From the NCBI RefSeq assembly GCF_026212465.1, contig NC_080050.1:31677570-31741569 (forward strand): DNA of 64,000 nt. The letters are read 5' to 3'. Below the pieces are notes generated by a model. That model ran no database searches. It had not been told where the DNA came from and saw only the letters and a list, made by a program, of their open reading frames with translations. This document shows positions 1 to 13,297 of the stretch, piece after piece. Each line of letters begins with the position of its first letter. The first letter of the stretch is position 1. Origin of the DNA: Amaranthus tricolor. Taxonomy: Eukaryota; Streptophyta; Magnoliopsida; Caryophyllales; Amaranthaceae. The translations under genes and the position numbers were made by a program.

Positions 1-549
1 CTGACACAAAAACTTGTATGCGGCCGCCTCACGCATGCGACCAAAAAAATTTTATGCTTGCCGAATTCAAGCCTTAGGACACACATTTCAAGACTTAAAA
101 AGCCAAATCTAACACTTAAAAGTAAAAACCCCAACTCCAAGCCTGAATCTTCCTTCCCAGAGGCTTAATTTAATTTTTTAGCTATCGAGTTGAACCCTTA
201 AAACACTCATTCCACCACTTAAAATGCCAATTCTAACTCTTAAAACCCCTACTCCAATCCTTAATCTTATATTTTACTTACCTACTCCAACTGTAAAATA
301 TCCATTATAAGACTTAGAATGTCCATTTCAATGGTTTAAAGTTTGGCAAATCCAATGCCTATTTCAAGGTCCAAAATATCCGTTCAAGCTTTAACATGGC
401 AACTTCAAAATTATGGACTGGACCTATAAGTGGTCGCACGTACGCTGCCGTCTCACAGAAGATTTGTTGTTAATCTGATGCAATACTTGGTAATAAATTT
501 AAGATAATTGCATCAAAATATTCCCAAGATATCTAACAAAATCAGATAC
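1..549 (-). other. intron 2 (part) of the FPP gene, with degenerate repeats
   Basis: This non-coding stretch follows the donor site of the second FPP coding exon on the minus strand and runs off the left edge. It holds a degenerate repeat built on variations of 'actcTTAAAAtgCCaattct' between about 75 and 400. GC-rich GTCGC-type motifs face each other near 20-50 (gcatgcgacc) and 425-450 (ggtcgcacgtacgc), so 20-455 could be a small inverted-repeat insertion inside the intron. No exon was recognised here. Confidence 0.6.
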
Positions 550-1273
550 CTGAAACGGCTTCTTCAGCCACCTTAGCATGCTGTTTGACAAGTTCTTCCT
601 TGGTAGTTATCTCCGAATTAGCTGTCGAGAATTTCTCATTAAGTTCATTAATTTCATCCTCCATTGTTTTGACTTGATCTTCATAGGTCTTTACTTGGTC
701 TTCATATACTTTCACTTGTTCCTCATACGTCTTCACCTGATTTTCCAATCCACTCAAATGCGTGTAAGACTCGATGGAAATCTGAACATAATTCGAGTTC
801 TTGTGTTTATCTTGTCCCTGAGAAGAAATTATGGCAATAGCAAATTACCGAGAAGAATAATCGAGACAAAATTTGATTGGAATGAATCACATGCATTATA
901 TATTAGTTTTAGTATCATTTAGCAATAAACAGTGCTAAAAGACATTAATGCACAGAAGAGAATCTCATAACTGTTAATTTGTAAGAGACAAGAATTAATG
1001 TTCATCAAATTACCAATTACAGAAATTTTAATCAGAAGAATCTAACAGAACAATGAATAGCTATGTAAGCATTCAAAATACATAGCGAATACGAGTAGAA
1101 CAACGGAATGTGAAAATAAAATACACAGCAATCCAACAAGAAGCAACCTTATCTGGATGAGATCCGCCAGAAGCCGAAGATGCCCCAGCAACAGAATCCA
1201 ATGTAGCAATAACCTTCTCTGCAGCCGACTTATCGGATGATTTCTTCTTCCAAGGCCAACTCCGACGGTCCAT
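550..1273 (-). CDS. filament-like plant protein (FPP), N-terminal exons, partial
   Basis: This is the start of a long coiled-coil filament-like plant protein; these are plant-specific, intermediate-filament-like proteins of poorly defined function. Exon 1 is 1148-1273 (42 codons) and begins MDRRSWPWKKKSSDK, the family's signature N-terminus. Exon 2 is 550-817 (268 nt) and contains NYVQISIESYTHLSGLE followed by coiled coil and the family segment LVKQHAKVAEEAVSG. The junction after DK is in frame: exon 1 ends AAG|GTTGCT and exon 2 follows CAG|GGACAA. The exon 2 donor at 549 is G|GTATCT. The start was chosen at 1273 because upstream Mets lie in the 5' UTR behind a CAG acceptor at 1280. Exon 2 carries a repeated QVKTYED heptad, four units long, at about 667-745. 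The remaining several hundred codons lie left of the window. Confidence 0.9.
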
Positions 1274-3950
1274 GTTAGACTGCATTGAACCACAGAAAAC
1301 AAGATATTAGTAAAACTAATTAATGCAAACTTGTAATTCTTTTGAGCATTAGCCATGGTGCAGAAACAAAGTTGCATTGTATTGTACCAGCTGGGTTGTA
1401 CGGATTTTCAAATCTACATACTAGCTACATCATAAAGGTGTAAAAAAATGCATTTATACTGATTCAAGTGATATCTCAAAAGATTTGGCGGTAAGCCAGT
1501 AAGACAATCACATCACCCCTTACTACAACAACATGACCGATACCCATTCGCGACTAAAATTGTTTGATTAGGCTGGACTTATTGTGAATGTCAGCGTATT
1601 ATCGGGGAAACACGAGATGCACACACTTCATAAGCCAAGGATATATACGTCCCAAAACCATATGGCAATGAGAAGAAGCTTATAAAATGTGCACACCATC
1701 TTTAATTTGTCGATGTGGGAAAAACATCCCAACAAAAATCACATTTAATCACTAAATATTAGCTGAAAGCAAACCTTCCTCAACAAAGCAATAATCAAAG
1801 CATTCATGGTGAAGACTTTCATTTCAATACTTTATCATGAAAAATGTGTGCAATCCATTGTAAAATCAGCCTAAAGCATTGGGTATATGAACTAAAAGAA
1901 AATGCAAAGGACCAACAAATATAAGTGCAAAGAAAAAGCAGCAAAGCTGAAAACTAAAAAGGTCAAAAAAATGTGCAAGTACTGAGGAGGGCAAGGTATC
2001 AAACCCTTTCCATTAGAGAACATGCAACATCAACAGAGTGGCTTTGGCTCATGTCAATTGTCACCTCCAAGATAAGGAAAAAAGTTTTTTTTTCTACTAA
2101 CACACCCAAAAAAAAAAGATTTAATTTTTAGTAAATTTTTGCCCTCTTTTTGCCTTATTTCAGGCAAACTACTCCACTCAACAACCAGTGCTAACAATTA
2201 CAAGCATGCTTCTTTATATCATGACTGAAATAAATTTAAGGGGATGCTTGGGAAAACAAACTGCACCAAGTACCAACTCTTACTATATGTTTATTGAATC
2301 TATACTCCACTCTATGCCAGTCTTTTTATGGTCCTCTCTTGACTATTAAAAAATATATGAAAACTTATATATAAGCATTAATTATTAATTTAATTATATC
2401 ATCTAAAACAGTAGCTAGAAGAAACATTTTTCCTAAAAAAAACAAATATCATTTGCATTTTTTTAAAAAATAAATAGAAAATATATTTCCACAAACATTA
2501 AAATAGAAATTTGATAGTTTTTATGAATTACAACTAATAAAACTCAAAATCTCTCCAATCAAGAGGTACTTGATTCTTAGAAATTTGAAGTTTAAATCAT
2601 GACTTAAAAGTATAATTAATATTTTAAATACTTTTTCACCTCCTTATATAGGATCCATATATGCTATAAATATCATTTTGCTTAAATTAAACTTTTGAAA
2701 ATACATTAAAACAAGATCATACATGATACAATCAATAGATCATGGTTAGGAGAGCTCAGACAAGGAAAACAAAAACAGCACCAAAAGTTTAAATTTATGG
2801 GGACACAAAAGACAAAAACATTCAAAGCATTAAATTAAAGCCAATAATCATAAATGGGTGTTTGTTTTCTATTCTTATCTTTTTTCCTCGGGTAACTCAG
2901 CATCCAAACAGAGTATAACCTGCTCATGCTGCTTCCAAAACACTGTAATTTTATACTCTTACTCTCATAGAAATACCAAAACTATGTTTTAGATTCTCAT
3001 TTTTTTATTTCTTTCTTTGGAAATCCAAACATACCATACTCAAGGTATAATCAAATCAAATCAAATCTACCATTTTTTTATCCCTAAATTTGAATTATAT
3101 TTTCTAACATTTTGAAAAAATCCCACAAGATCTATGAAAAGACTAAAAACCCTTTACCTTGAAAACTACAATTCATCCAATCAAAATCCATTACTTCATA
3201 AAATTACTTGCATTAAGACCCACTAACCACAATTTATTTTTTTAATTATATAATAATAAAACTTAAATCTAGGTTAGCGGAAAATTCCTGATTAAGCAAA
3301 ATCGGAAAGATAAAACTAATAAATTAAGCTTGTTAAAAGTTTTAAACAATATTCAATGATAGAGATTGAGGAGTGAGAGCCCAAAAATAAAAATAAATTA
3401 ATTCCCAACATTATCAATTAGAAATCAACAAGAAAAATTGAAGTAATAAACAACGATCCAAATCGAGTAAGAACATATACTAAACAATTTTTAAAAAACC
3501 ATACATTTACCAAATCAAGCACAGAAAAATCCAAAAAAAATAAATTAAAACCCGCATAATAAAAAAGAAAAGGAACAATGTGGAATCAATAATAAAGTGA
3601 AAATGGAACTTACCAGATAAAAAGAATTAGTGAAAAGATTAAGTTATGTTGTAATTAGAGTAATAAAGAATAAGATGAAAATATTGAGGAGATCTAGAAA
3701 AAATAAAGTGGAATGAAATTGTGGGTATGATAATGGAAGTGGAGATGAGGGGAGCATAAAGTATTGGGGATTTAGGGTTTTTTACAAAGGAGAGAGATTA
3801 GAGAAGATGGTAATGGAGTGGAGGAAATGGATGAAGGTGAAGAAGAAGAAGAAAGGAGAAAGGAAAAGAGTGAGAGAGGAATGAGAAAGGAAAGAAAGTG
3901 AAAAATATGAAGTATTTGGTGGTGTGTTTAGGTGTCACTTGAAAGGCTCC
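1274..3950 (-). promoter_or_regulatory. FPP 5' UTR, 2.3 kb leader intron and proximal promoter
   Basis: On the minus strand a strong donor, CTG|GTAAGTT, sits at 3613. An acceptor, TTCAATGCAG, ends at 1280, six bases before the start codon. This predicts a 5' UTR intron of 2,334 bp (1280-3613). Upstream, 3614 to about 3900 is strongly pyrimidine-rich on the minus strand (CTCTCTCAC and CTTCTTCTTCTTC tracts), typical of a plant leader. The transcription start is probably near 3900-3950. The intron is AT-rich with no recognisable gene. A leader intron of this size often enhances expression, but that is inference here. Confidence 0.6.
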
Positions 3951-6900
3951 AAAATAGGACTACAAAGTTTTTTAAAAGGAATATTTAAATTTAAGAGAAG
4001 TAGAAATGAATAACAATTTCAAATAGTTTTTGTATTTAAGACTTGGGATGGTATTTTGAGTGTTAGGAATTAAAAAAAAAAAAAGAAAAAAAAAGGAGTG
4101 AGTGTTTGACAAACTATTAATATTAGATAGACTTAATTTGTAGTTTATAGTTGATTAAAATGACTGATTTGATTAGTTGATTTGCGAAATGATTTGATTT
4201 TGCTACTAGAATAGTTTGTTCGAAAAAATTTATTCATAATAATAAGTTATTTGAACCAATTAATTTACCAAACATTATAATTAAATTTTTTTACTACCTA
4301 GTTTTCTATTTATGCCGAATGAGCTAAAATTGTCTAATAATCAATTTTACCAAACATCCCTCTATAATTTTTGGGTTTTTTCTTTAAGAAATTTTTATAT
4401 GGGACTGTCACCATGAAACATGTTTATACAATGAGTTCAAATTTAATACAATAAGCATTCTAATACTAAAAGTGTTAATTTTAACATTTAAAATGATATG
4501 TTAAACACTAAGGAATTACGGGTATTTAAAATATAAAGTTGATGTTCTAATATATTTAGTTGGCTTATTTTACCCAATTTAAGAGGACTCTCATTATGAT
4601 CTCATATTAAATTAGAAGTTATGGGTTGAATTGGGAGTTAAAAGTATCCATTTTCAAAGGAGGTTTGTTTTTAAGGTTGTTATGTGATTTAGGGTATAGA
4701 AGCATTTTTCATAGTTAAAGTATGTATCACTTTTCTCATATAGGATATCGAATTTGATTTTTACCAACTTTCCCCTTCCATTTCCACGAAACTTCGTACT
4801 CCTAAAAAATGTATAAAGTATTTCCGAATTTTTAAATTGTCGTCGATATAAGTTTTTAGTTTGATTGATAAAGTACATTAAGTTATAGTGCTGACAATGT
4901 TTGATTTCATTTCCCCATGATTTGAGTCTTAGCAAAATAATAAATATGAAGTGTAGGTTTTAAAAGGACCGAGTACGCGGTACTAATAGTGTACACCAAC
5001 TATAGAGTATAATTTAGTAAAAGATGATTAAGGAGTCTTAATACACAATATTTTATTGGGTAGTAAATCGATATGAGATTTATTCATGAATGTGACAATA
5101 ACAAGTAAAACTTAAGTTGTTTTGATATGACTGATTTTGATAAATTAACTAAGTTAAAGTTAAAGGACTTGAAAACATGAACATGATCGACATCAATACT
5201 TACTTTATTTGGATTTATAGTAGAAGTGTAGAACTATCAAAAAGGTTTGGTGCAAGAATTCAATAGGAAAAAACGAACGGTACTTAATACTTGTAACATA
5301 CTTCTATCTATATCAAATCAAACAAATTAAACCTGGCAAATAAATTTAAATAAGTTGAATATTATATTTTATTTTAATTAGAGCAAGTATTATGTTTTTC
5401 ATATAAGATTTTCGATTCGCTTCTTATTTTAGTTCTAAAGAAAAGAGTACCAAGTTTAATGACTCTAGTCTCTAGAGTTCTAAATGAAATTAAAAGTTTG
5501 CACATTAAGTATTACGAATGTAGGGTTTTTACTCCATCTTTTCCATTTTAAGACCTAATTAAGTTTTAAATGAATTTATGGGCTGACCATATATTTTAAA
5601 TGCGTTCAAAAAAATTTAACATAGATCAAAATAAATTTAAAATTAATTGAGTCGTAATTGAAGAAAATTTGAATTGAAATAATAAGTCTAATATAAGTCT
5701 ATAGCAAGTTCGGATTGTGCTTAATTTAAAATTTTAGATTCAAACTCAAATTCTGAAATTAAATTCGAATCTAAATCGAGTAAAAAAAAAAAAGCCATAT
5801 ATTGATAACCATCCCTATTCCTAAAATGCATGCACAGTTCAAGTAAACCTAATTTATACTTGTATTTATAAAACTAGAAGTGTACAACTACAACTACATA
5901 AAGTTTCATTTACTGTAAAGTGTAAAGTATAATCATATCCTATGTAAGCTTTTATTCTTCCACTTTCTTTACCTTAATCTTTTGTTATCCCCTCCCTTTC
6001 ACTACATCAATTATCGTAAAATCTTTACGTAATAAATGTTGAGTGGTTAAGAGTATCACAAAAAGAGTAACACACAAATGTACTTTCTCAATAATTAATT
6101 TGATATTTACTTAATATTTTATAGATATAGAATATTGCGGTCGATTTTCAAAAATAAAAATTGTTAAACTAAATTATTATGAAAAATTGAATTAAATTGA
6201 GTAAAATTGGATTGAACTAAATAAAAGTTTAATTGGACTGAAAAAGTTATTACTAACTCAACTGAAAAATTATATAGCTTATTGTTGCAGGAAACTAGCT
6301 AGCTTTTCAAAAAATTGAAGAAAAATTTCCATTTATCATAATTGGATGAATTACAAAGTATTTTTTCTCAACAATGACTTGTTTCATTAAATATATGTAT
6401 TGAACCGATTTTCAAGCTAGTGTACTTATAAAATTTTCATTAGTGTTAATTTCTTATGTATGATGAAAAAGTTTGAAATTTAAATCGTGTTTGATACATA
6501 TGACTTTATGATTTAATTATATTTATTTTGATATTTAATTTTCAAGCATCAAATTTTGGTAAACTTTATTATATTTCATGTAATTAAATGTATTAATTTA
6601 TGCTTTAGAAATCAAACATAGCAAAATATGAAATATCTTATAGACTTGTTCTCCAAGTTCATACTTGAACATAAAGAGTTGTTTATTTTATAAAAATACA
6701 AATTTTTAAATGAGACAGTTTGGTAAACTTTACCACACTTCATGGTAACATCATCTCTATATATTGATGATACATGTATATTTAGCGTATCAAAATAATT
6801 ATTTACAATTTTAAAATGCTCAACTACAAACATAAACTAGTTATATAAGTCTATAAAAAGACGATTTCATATAAACTTTTTGCCCATAAAAAATAAAAAT

Positions 6901-8333
6901 CAGGTTAACCATCATAGGATACAAAAATTATTACATTTTCCAAAAAAATTAGCGTGTTTCTTTTTGGCAAAGGTAACCAGGTCAATTAGTCGTCTATTGT
7001 TGACTTATAATAAAATGACAAAATGTAAAGGCTTCAAACGAGCAGGTGTTACCGTGTTACGGTGTTAGTAATGTGAAGTTAACAAATCAACTTCAGGCAC
7101 TTTTGTGATTTTACTTTATTTTTTTAGTTTTATTTATTTTATTATTATTATTATTTTATTTTTTTTATAGTAATTTATAAATTATGATGATTGATTAGAA
7201 ATTTCTGTTTAATATATAAAAATAGAAGTAATCACTCTGTTAATCCGACGACTTTTGTTACAAATACAATTCTAATGAAAATTTGGTATAAAAAGAAAAA
7301 ATATATTCTTTTTTTGAAAATTAAGAATACGGAAAATTACATAGTAAAAAAATGTCACCTATGAGAAAATAAGAGAAATTTGTATCTAAAGTGAAAATTT
7401 ATATTAAATAAATTAATAATAAAATATAGACCGTAACCAAAAATAAAAACACAACAAATTTCATGTAAGAGGCTAAATGTGAAATTTTTGGTATTTTTTA
7501 GAATACTCCAACTTAAAATGATACTCCTACTAAAATCATAATTAATTACTCCTATTAAATTACATATTAATTAGTGTGATTATTTTTTGATATTTTCTCT
7601 TTTGGGGTACATAATAGGCTTAAAAAAGAGAAGAATTAGATAAAAGGCAGTGATAATCAAACTTCAGTTTTTCTTGAGAAAAGTTATATATATTTTAATA
7701 AAGACAAAAATTGATATTTTTATATTTATATTTTCTTTTTTATCTCTTTATGCATAGGAGCACAGCCATATGGATTAAAAATATCACTTTTCTTATTATT
7801 TATAAAATGTCTTTATTTAGATATTTTGACTTGTAGAAAAGTGCAAGTGTGTTGTAATATTAGGAGCGTTGATTATGTTCCAAATTATAAGTCATTGTCA
7901 ACAAGGAAAGCATACCTTACCGAGTATTAGTAAGTACTATTTTTTCCAACAAAATTCAAGATTTTTCAAAAGAAACATGGTGGAAAGAACCTTGAACTAC
8001 TAAATAATGACTAATAATAAAATTCATATACATGTAATAAAAAAGCAAAAATGGTTGTATATGTTAATTCTAGAAGACTTAAATAGTTTTCCTCAAGTGT
8101 ATTTTCCAATGAAATTTTTTTTTATTTGTGAAATAAATAAAATAAGTTTTTACTTGTTTAAGAATGTATTCGGTGTAATAATTAAAGTAGTTGTTGGTCT
8201 TTTAGTAAAGTTAAAAACTATTTAAAACTATTATTAGTCGACAAATTAAGTAGTACTTAGTAGTACATAATGCTATAAATATAATGATACAACTTATTTT
8301 CTTTTTATAAAATCAAAATTAGTAATACTTACT
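3951..8333. other. intergenic, no gene recognised
   Basis: AT-rich sequence without a convincing ORF on either strand. It holds homopolymer runs, short TTA/ATT tracts near 7140-7155 and low-complexity stretches. Short ORFs around 4654-4935 and 6612-6833 lack family resemblance and have AT-driven composition. I see no tRNA or other structured RNA gene. Confidence 0.6.
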
Positions 8334-8515
8334 CGGATTGTAATACTTAACACATTATTATTTTCTGTTTAAGATTTTCTCTATATTTTTCTCAACAAAT
8401 TATTTTCTTTTTATCGGATTGTAATACTTAACACATTATTATTTTCTGTTTAAGATTTTCTCTATATTTTTCTCAACAAATTATTTTCTTTTTATCGGAT
8501 TGTAATACTTAACAC
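8334..8515. repeat. 81-bp tandem repeat, about 2.25 copies
   Basis: Units start at 8334, 8415 and 8496, each beginning CGGATTGTAATACTTAACAC. The first two are identical or nearly so over 81 bp, and the third is cut off after about 20 bp. The near-identity indicates a recent local duplication. No unique spacers lie between the units. Confidence 0.9.
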
Positions 8516-8868
8516 AAATAATTGAACATTTAAATACTACCTTATATCCTATTTAAATGCAACATCAAGATTTTCAGACAACCCAATTTAATACATATAT
8601 TATTAATAATATTTTTCATTGCATAAATATTAGTATAAAAGTTCATATTTAGAAACTATATTTTAGACAAATTAACAAAATTAGATATGACTATATAGTT
8701 TCTTACAAATTACTAAGTAAAAAGCTATGACTAGTAAAAAAGTGCAAATAGTTTCACATTTGACTAAGATCAGGCAAGTATGTAACAACTATGATTATGC
8801 TACTACAGTACTCACAACTAACAACTACTTCGACAATTAAGAATTGTCTCACACTTAAATTACATATA

Positions 8869-9050
8869 CAGGGTATTTATTCGGGTCATCAAGTCGATTT
8901 TAAGTTAACGGTTTCGTATCAGTTTAAAATTAGGTCTTGTATTCAAGTTGGTTTTTAGTTTTTACATAGTTGTGAATCTATTTTTAAAGCCGAGTCAAAT
9001 ACAAATTTATTTATAAAATCAGATAAATATTAGATTTTCGGTTGGTTCTA
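8869..9050. mobile_element. degenerate hAT-like MITE
   Basis: The stretch with TTATTCGGGTCATCAAGTCG, and later a 'tcaaaattaggt...gttggtttttagtttttacat' pattern, parallels the elements at 15266-15450 and 51925-52107. The terminal TAGAGGTGTT is no longer clean here, so this is an older copy. Borders are approximate. Confidence 0.5.
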
Positions 9051-11423
<2,373 letters not shown>

Positions 11424-11842
11424 TTTGTATGAGATTGACTCTAGGTGAGACAATCTTAAATCAAAAGTCCTTATTTTTTTAATTTGTATTAATTAGATTA
11501 TTTATATATTTCTCTTTTACTCATTTATATCTTATTATCTTTATTTTTATTTATTTCTATGTATTTTATTTTTATTTGTTGATTATTGTAAAGATAAATA
11601 TGTGTTGAAAGTTGTAGGCTTCAGGATAGTTGCAGGCTTCACTCTCCTCAAAGATCTTCTTGAAGCGAGAGATTCTTTGACCGCACTCTTTTTTATGAAT
11701 ATGAGTTGTCGTCTTTCTTCCCTCTCCAGACTCTGATCATAATTTTTCTATGAACGGGATACATTGAATATGGTGATGATGATGGATCATTTAACCCATA
11801 TATCGGACGGTCTTCCGGTGAAACCGTCTTTTACAACAAGTA
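11424..11842. mobile_element. TIR element of the GAGAC/GTCTC family, carrying an insertion
   Basis: The left end (tatgagattgactctaggtg) and right end (ggtgaaaccgtcttttacaa) are roughly inverse of each other. They resemble the ends of the elements at 12771, 31421 and 52179. A separate dispersed repeat (11671-11784) lies inside. The superfamily is not certain. Confidence 0.4.
11671..11784 (+). repeat. dispersed repeat ending in TGATGA, LINE-3'-end-like
   Basis: This 114-bp stretch matches 58833-58945. Both contain ATTCTTTG, a 'tatgrgttg' block, 'cttccttcc', an 'agacyctgatcata' type block and 'gggatacattgaatatg', and both end in repeated GATGATGA. A shared 3' end with short tandem trinucleotides is typical of non-LTR retrotransposon tails (RTE-like), but no coding part is present. 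The assignment is tentative. Confidence 0.5.
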
Positions 11843-11918
11843 AGATATAAAGATGAAGTGAAATACTGCAATTTGAAAGAAATTATTTTACCATGGCTTG
11901 TAGCCTGTAAGTGATCCA

Positions 11919-12307
11919 TTTGGGCCTAGTCTGGTTGATTCAAAAGAAAATTTGAAATGTATAAGATAATTTATCAAAAAAATGAACAAAATAGTATAAA
12001 TTTCAATTTTATTTTAACAGTAAGCGTGAAATTCCCAAACTTGAGGTTTGGAACTGTTCGCAGTTAGTAACCGCGAACAGGTCAAAAAAGACAAAATAGC
12101 TGTTCGCATTTACTAACTGCGAACAACTATTTGATCTGTTTTGAGCTGTTTGCAGTTAATAACTTCGAACAGCACAACCCCAAACTTTAAATTTGAAATT
12201 TTCACGCTTACTTTTAGAATAAAATTAAAATTTATATTATTTATTTATTTTTTTGATAAATTATCTTATAAATTTCAAATTTTCGATTCAAAACATGAGA
12301 GCCCAAC
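11919..12307. repeat. foldback element with palindromic core repeats
   Basis: A nearly continuous inverted repeat of about 390 bp centred near 12110. The arms contain TTTGAAATGTATAAGATAAT on the left and its inverse on the right, followed inward by GTAAGCGTGAAAtt and its inverse. The core holds three copies of a 27-bp imperfect palindrome of the form CTGTTCGCAGTTAGTAAC(C/T)GCGAACAG, near 12053, 12091 and 12146. It could be a foldback or MITE-type element. If transcribed it would form a long hairpin. Confidence 0.8.
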
Positions 12308-12770
12308 AAATACATGGGTTTAACGGGCTGTTTGATGAATTGACGGGCCTATCAGCTTGAGTTAAACTTTTGGACTCCATTTATTTCCTTTTACAAACAG
12401 TTCAGGCTTGTAACTTTTTTAAGTCATAGATTTAACATCGTTACTATTTATTTTCCAAGTTTATTTCATATGTAGTGGCTATCGTGTAAGAAAAAATATA
12501 TTCAAGTAGAATATTATTTGAATTGTTTGATCGCATATTTTTAAGATATATTAATTTTTTAGAAATTTTAGTTATGCATAATTCACTTTATAGATGAAAA
12601 TAAACACGTTAAATTACGTAAAAAGTCAAATATAATAAGTATAATAGAATGATAAAAGAATTTTCTAGGCTTCTCGGTCTAAATAGGAGTAACAAATGGC
12701 ACCATTTAGTATTTTTTTGCTCTCATTTATTCAAAATCAAAATTTTTTTTCTAATTAAACACAGGCCTAT

Positions 12771-12976
12771 CTTGTATAAGATTGTTTCACGGTGAGATGA
12801 CCTCAAAATAAAAAGCCTATAAGCTAAAAGTTTCTATTATTAGGTAATTTAACCCAAATATAAGACATATCTCACGGTGAGACCGTCTTATAGAAGAATT
12901 TGTCATTGAACAAATATAAGGTGTTTTCTTTCACAGCGAGTCTTATATGAGACTGTCTCACCGTGAGATAAGCCCT
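12771..12976. mobile_element. small MITE plus half-copy, GAGAC/GTCTC family
   Basis: The terminal inverted repeats are CTTGTATAAGATTGTTTCAC near 12771 and, inversely, CTTCTATAAGACGGTCTCAC ending near 12896. A further single end with GAGACTGTCTCACCGTGAGA lies at 12934-12976. The family recurs at 11424, 31421 and 52179. It is non-coding. Confidence 0.6.
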
Positions 12977-13297
12977 TATAAGCAGCCCATTATTAAAAAA
13001 ACATTTAAAAATAATGAAATTTGAATTATATAGAACAATAGTTTTTTTTAAAGCATTTGGATTGACCCAATTAAGATCATCTCATAGTTAGACGACCACA
13101 ATAAAAAATTAGTGTTTCTTTCAAGTGCTTCAATCGTGGGCCCATCTCATCATCCAACCAAAATTGCAGGAAAAAAAAAAAGAAAAATAAGAGAGAGAGA
13201 GAGAGTGAGAGAGAGAGAAGGGAGGAAGAGGAAAAAAAGGATAAAGCAAAGGCATTGAACCAAGCATTTTGAAGGGGCCAAAGCAAGATAACTATCC

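Noticed and set aside
22..29. GCGGCCGC (NotI-like) near the window start, considered as cloning-vector residue
   Set aside because: Surrounding sequence is AT-rich plant intron and the motif is part of a GTCGC-type GC-rich repeat; no vector sequence is visible.
8334..8515. Possible CRISPR-like array
   Set aside because: Repeats are contiguous with no spacers, and the genome is plant nuclear.
13077..13286. Minus-strand ORF rich in Ser, Leu and Phe
   Set aside because: Arises from the GA-repeat leader of the CRR6-type gene read backwards.
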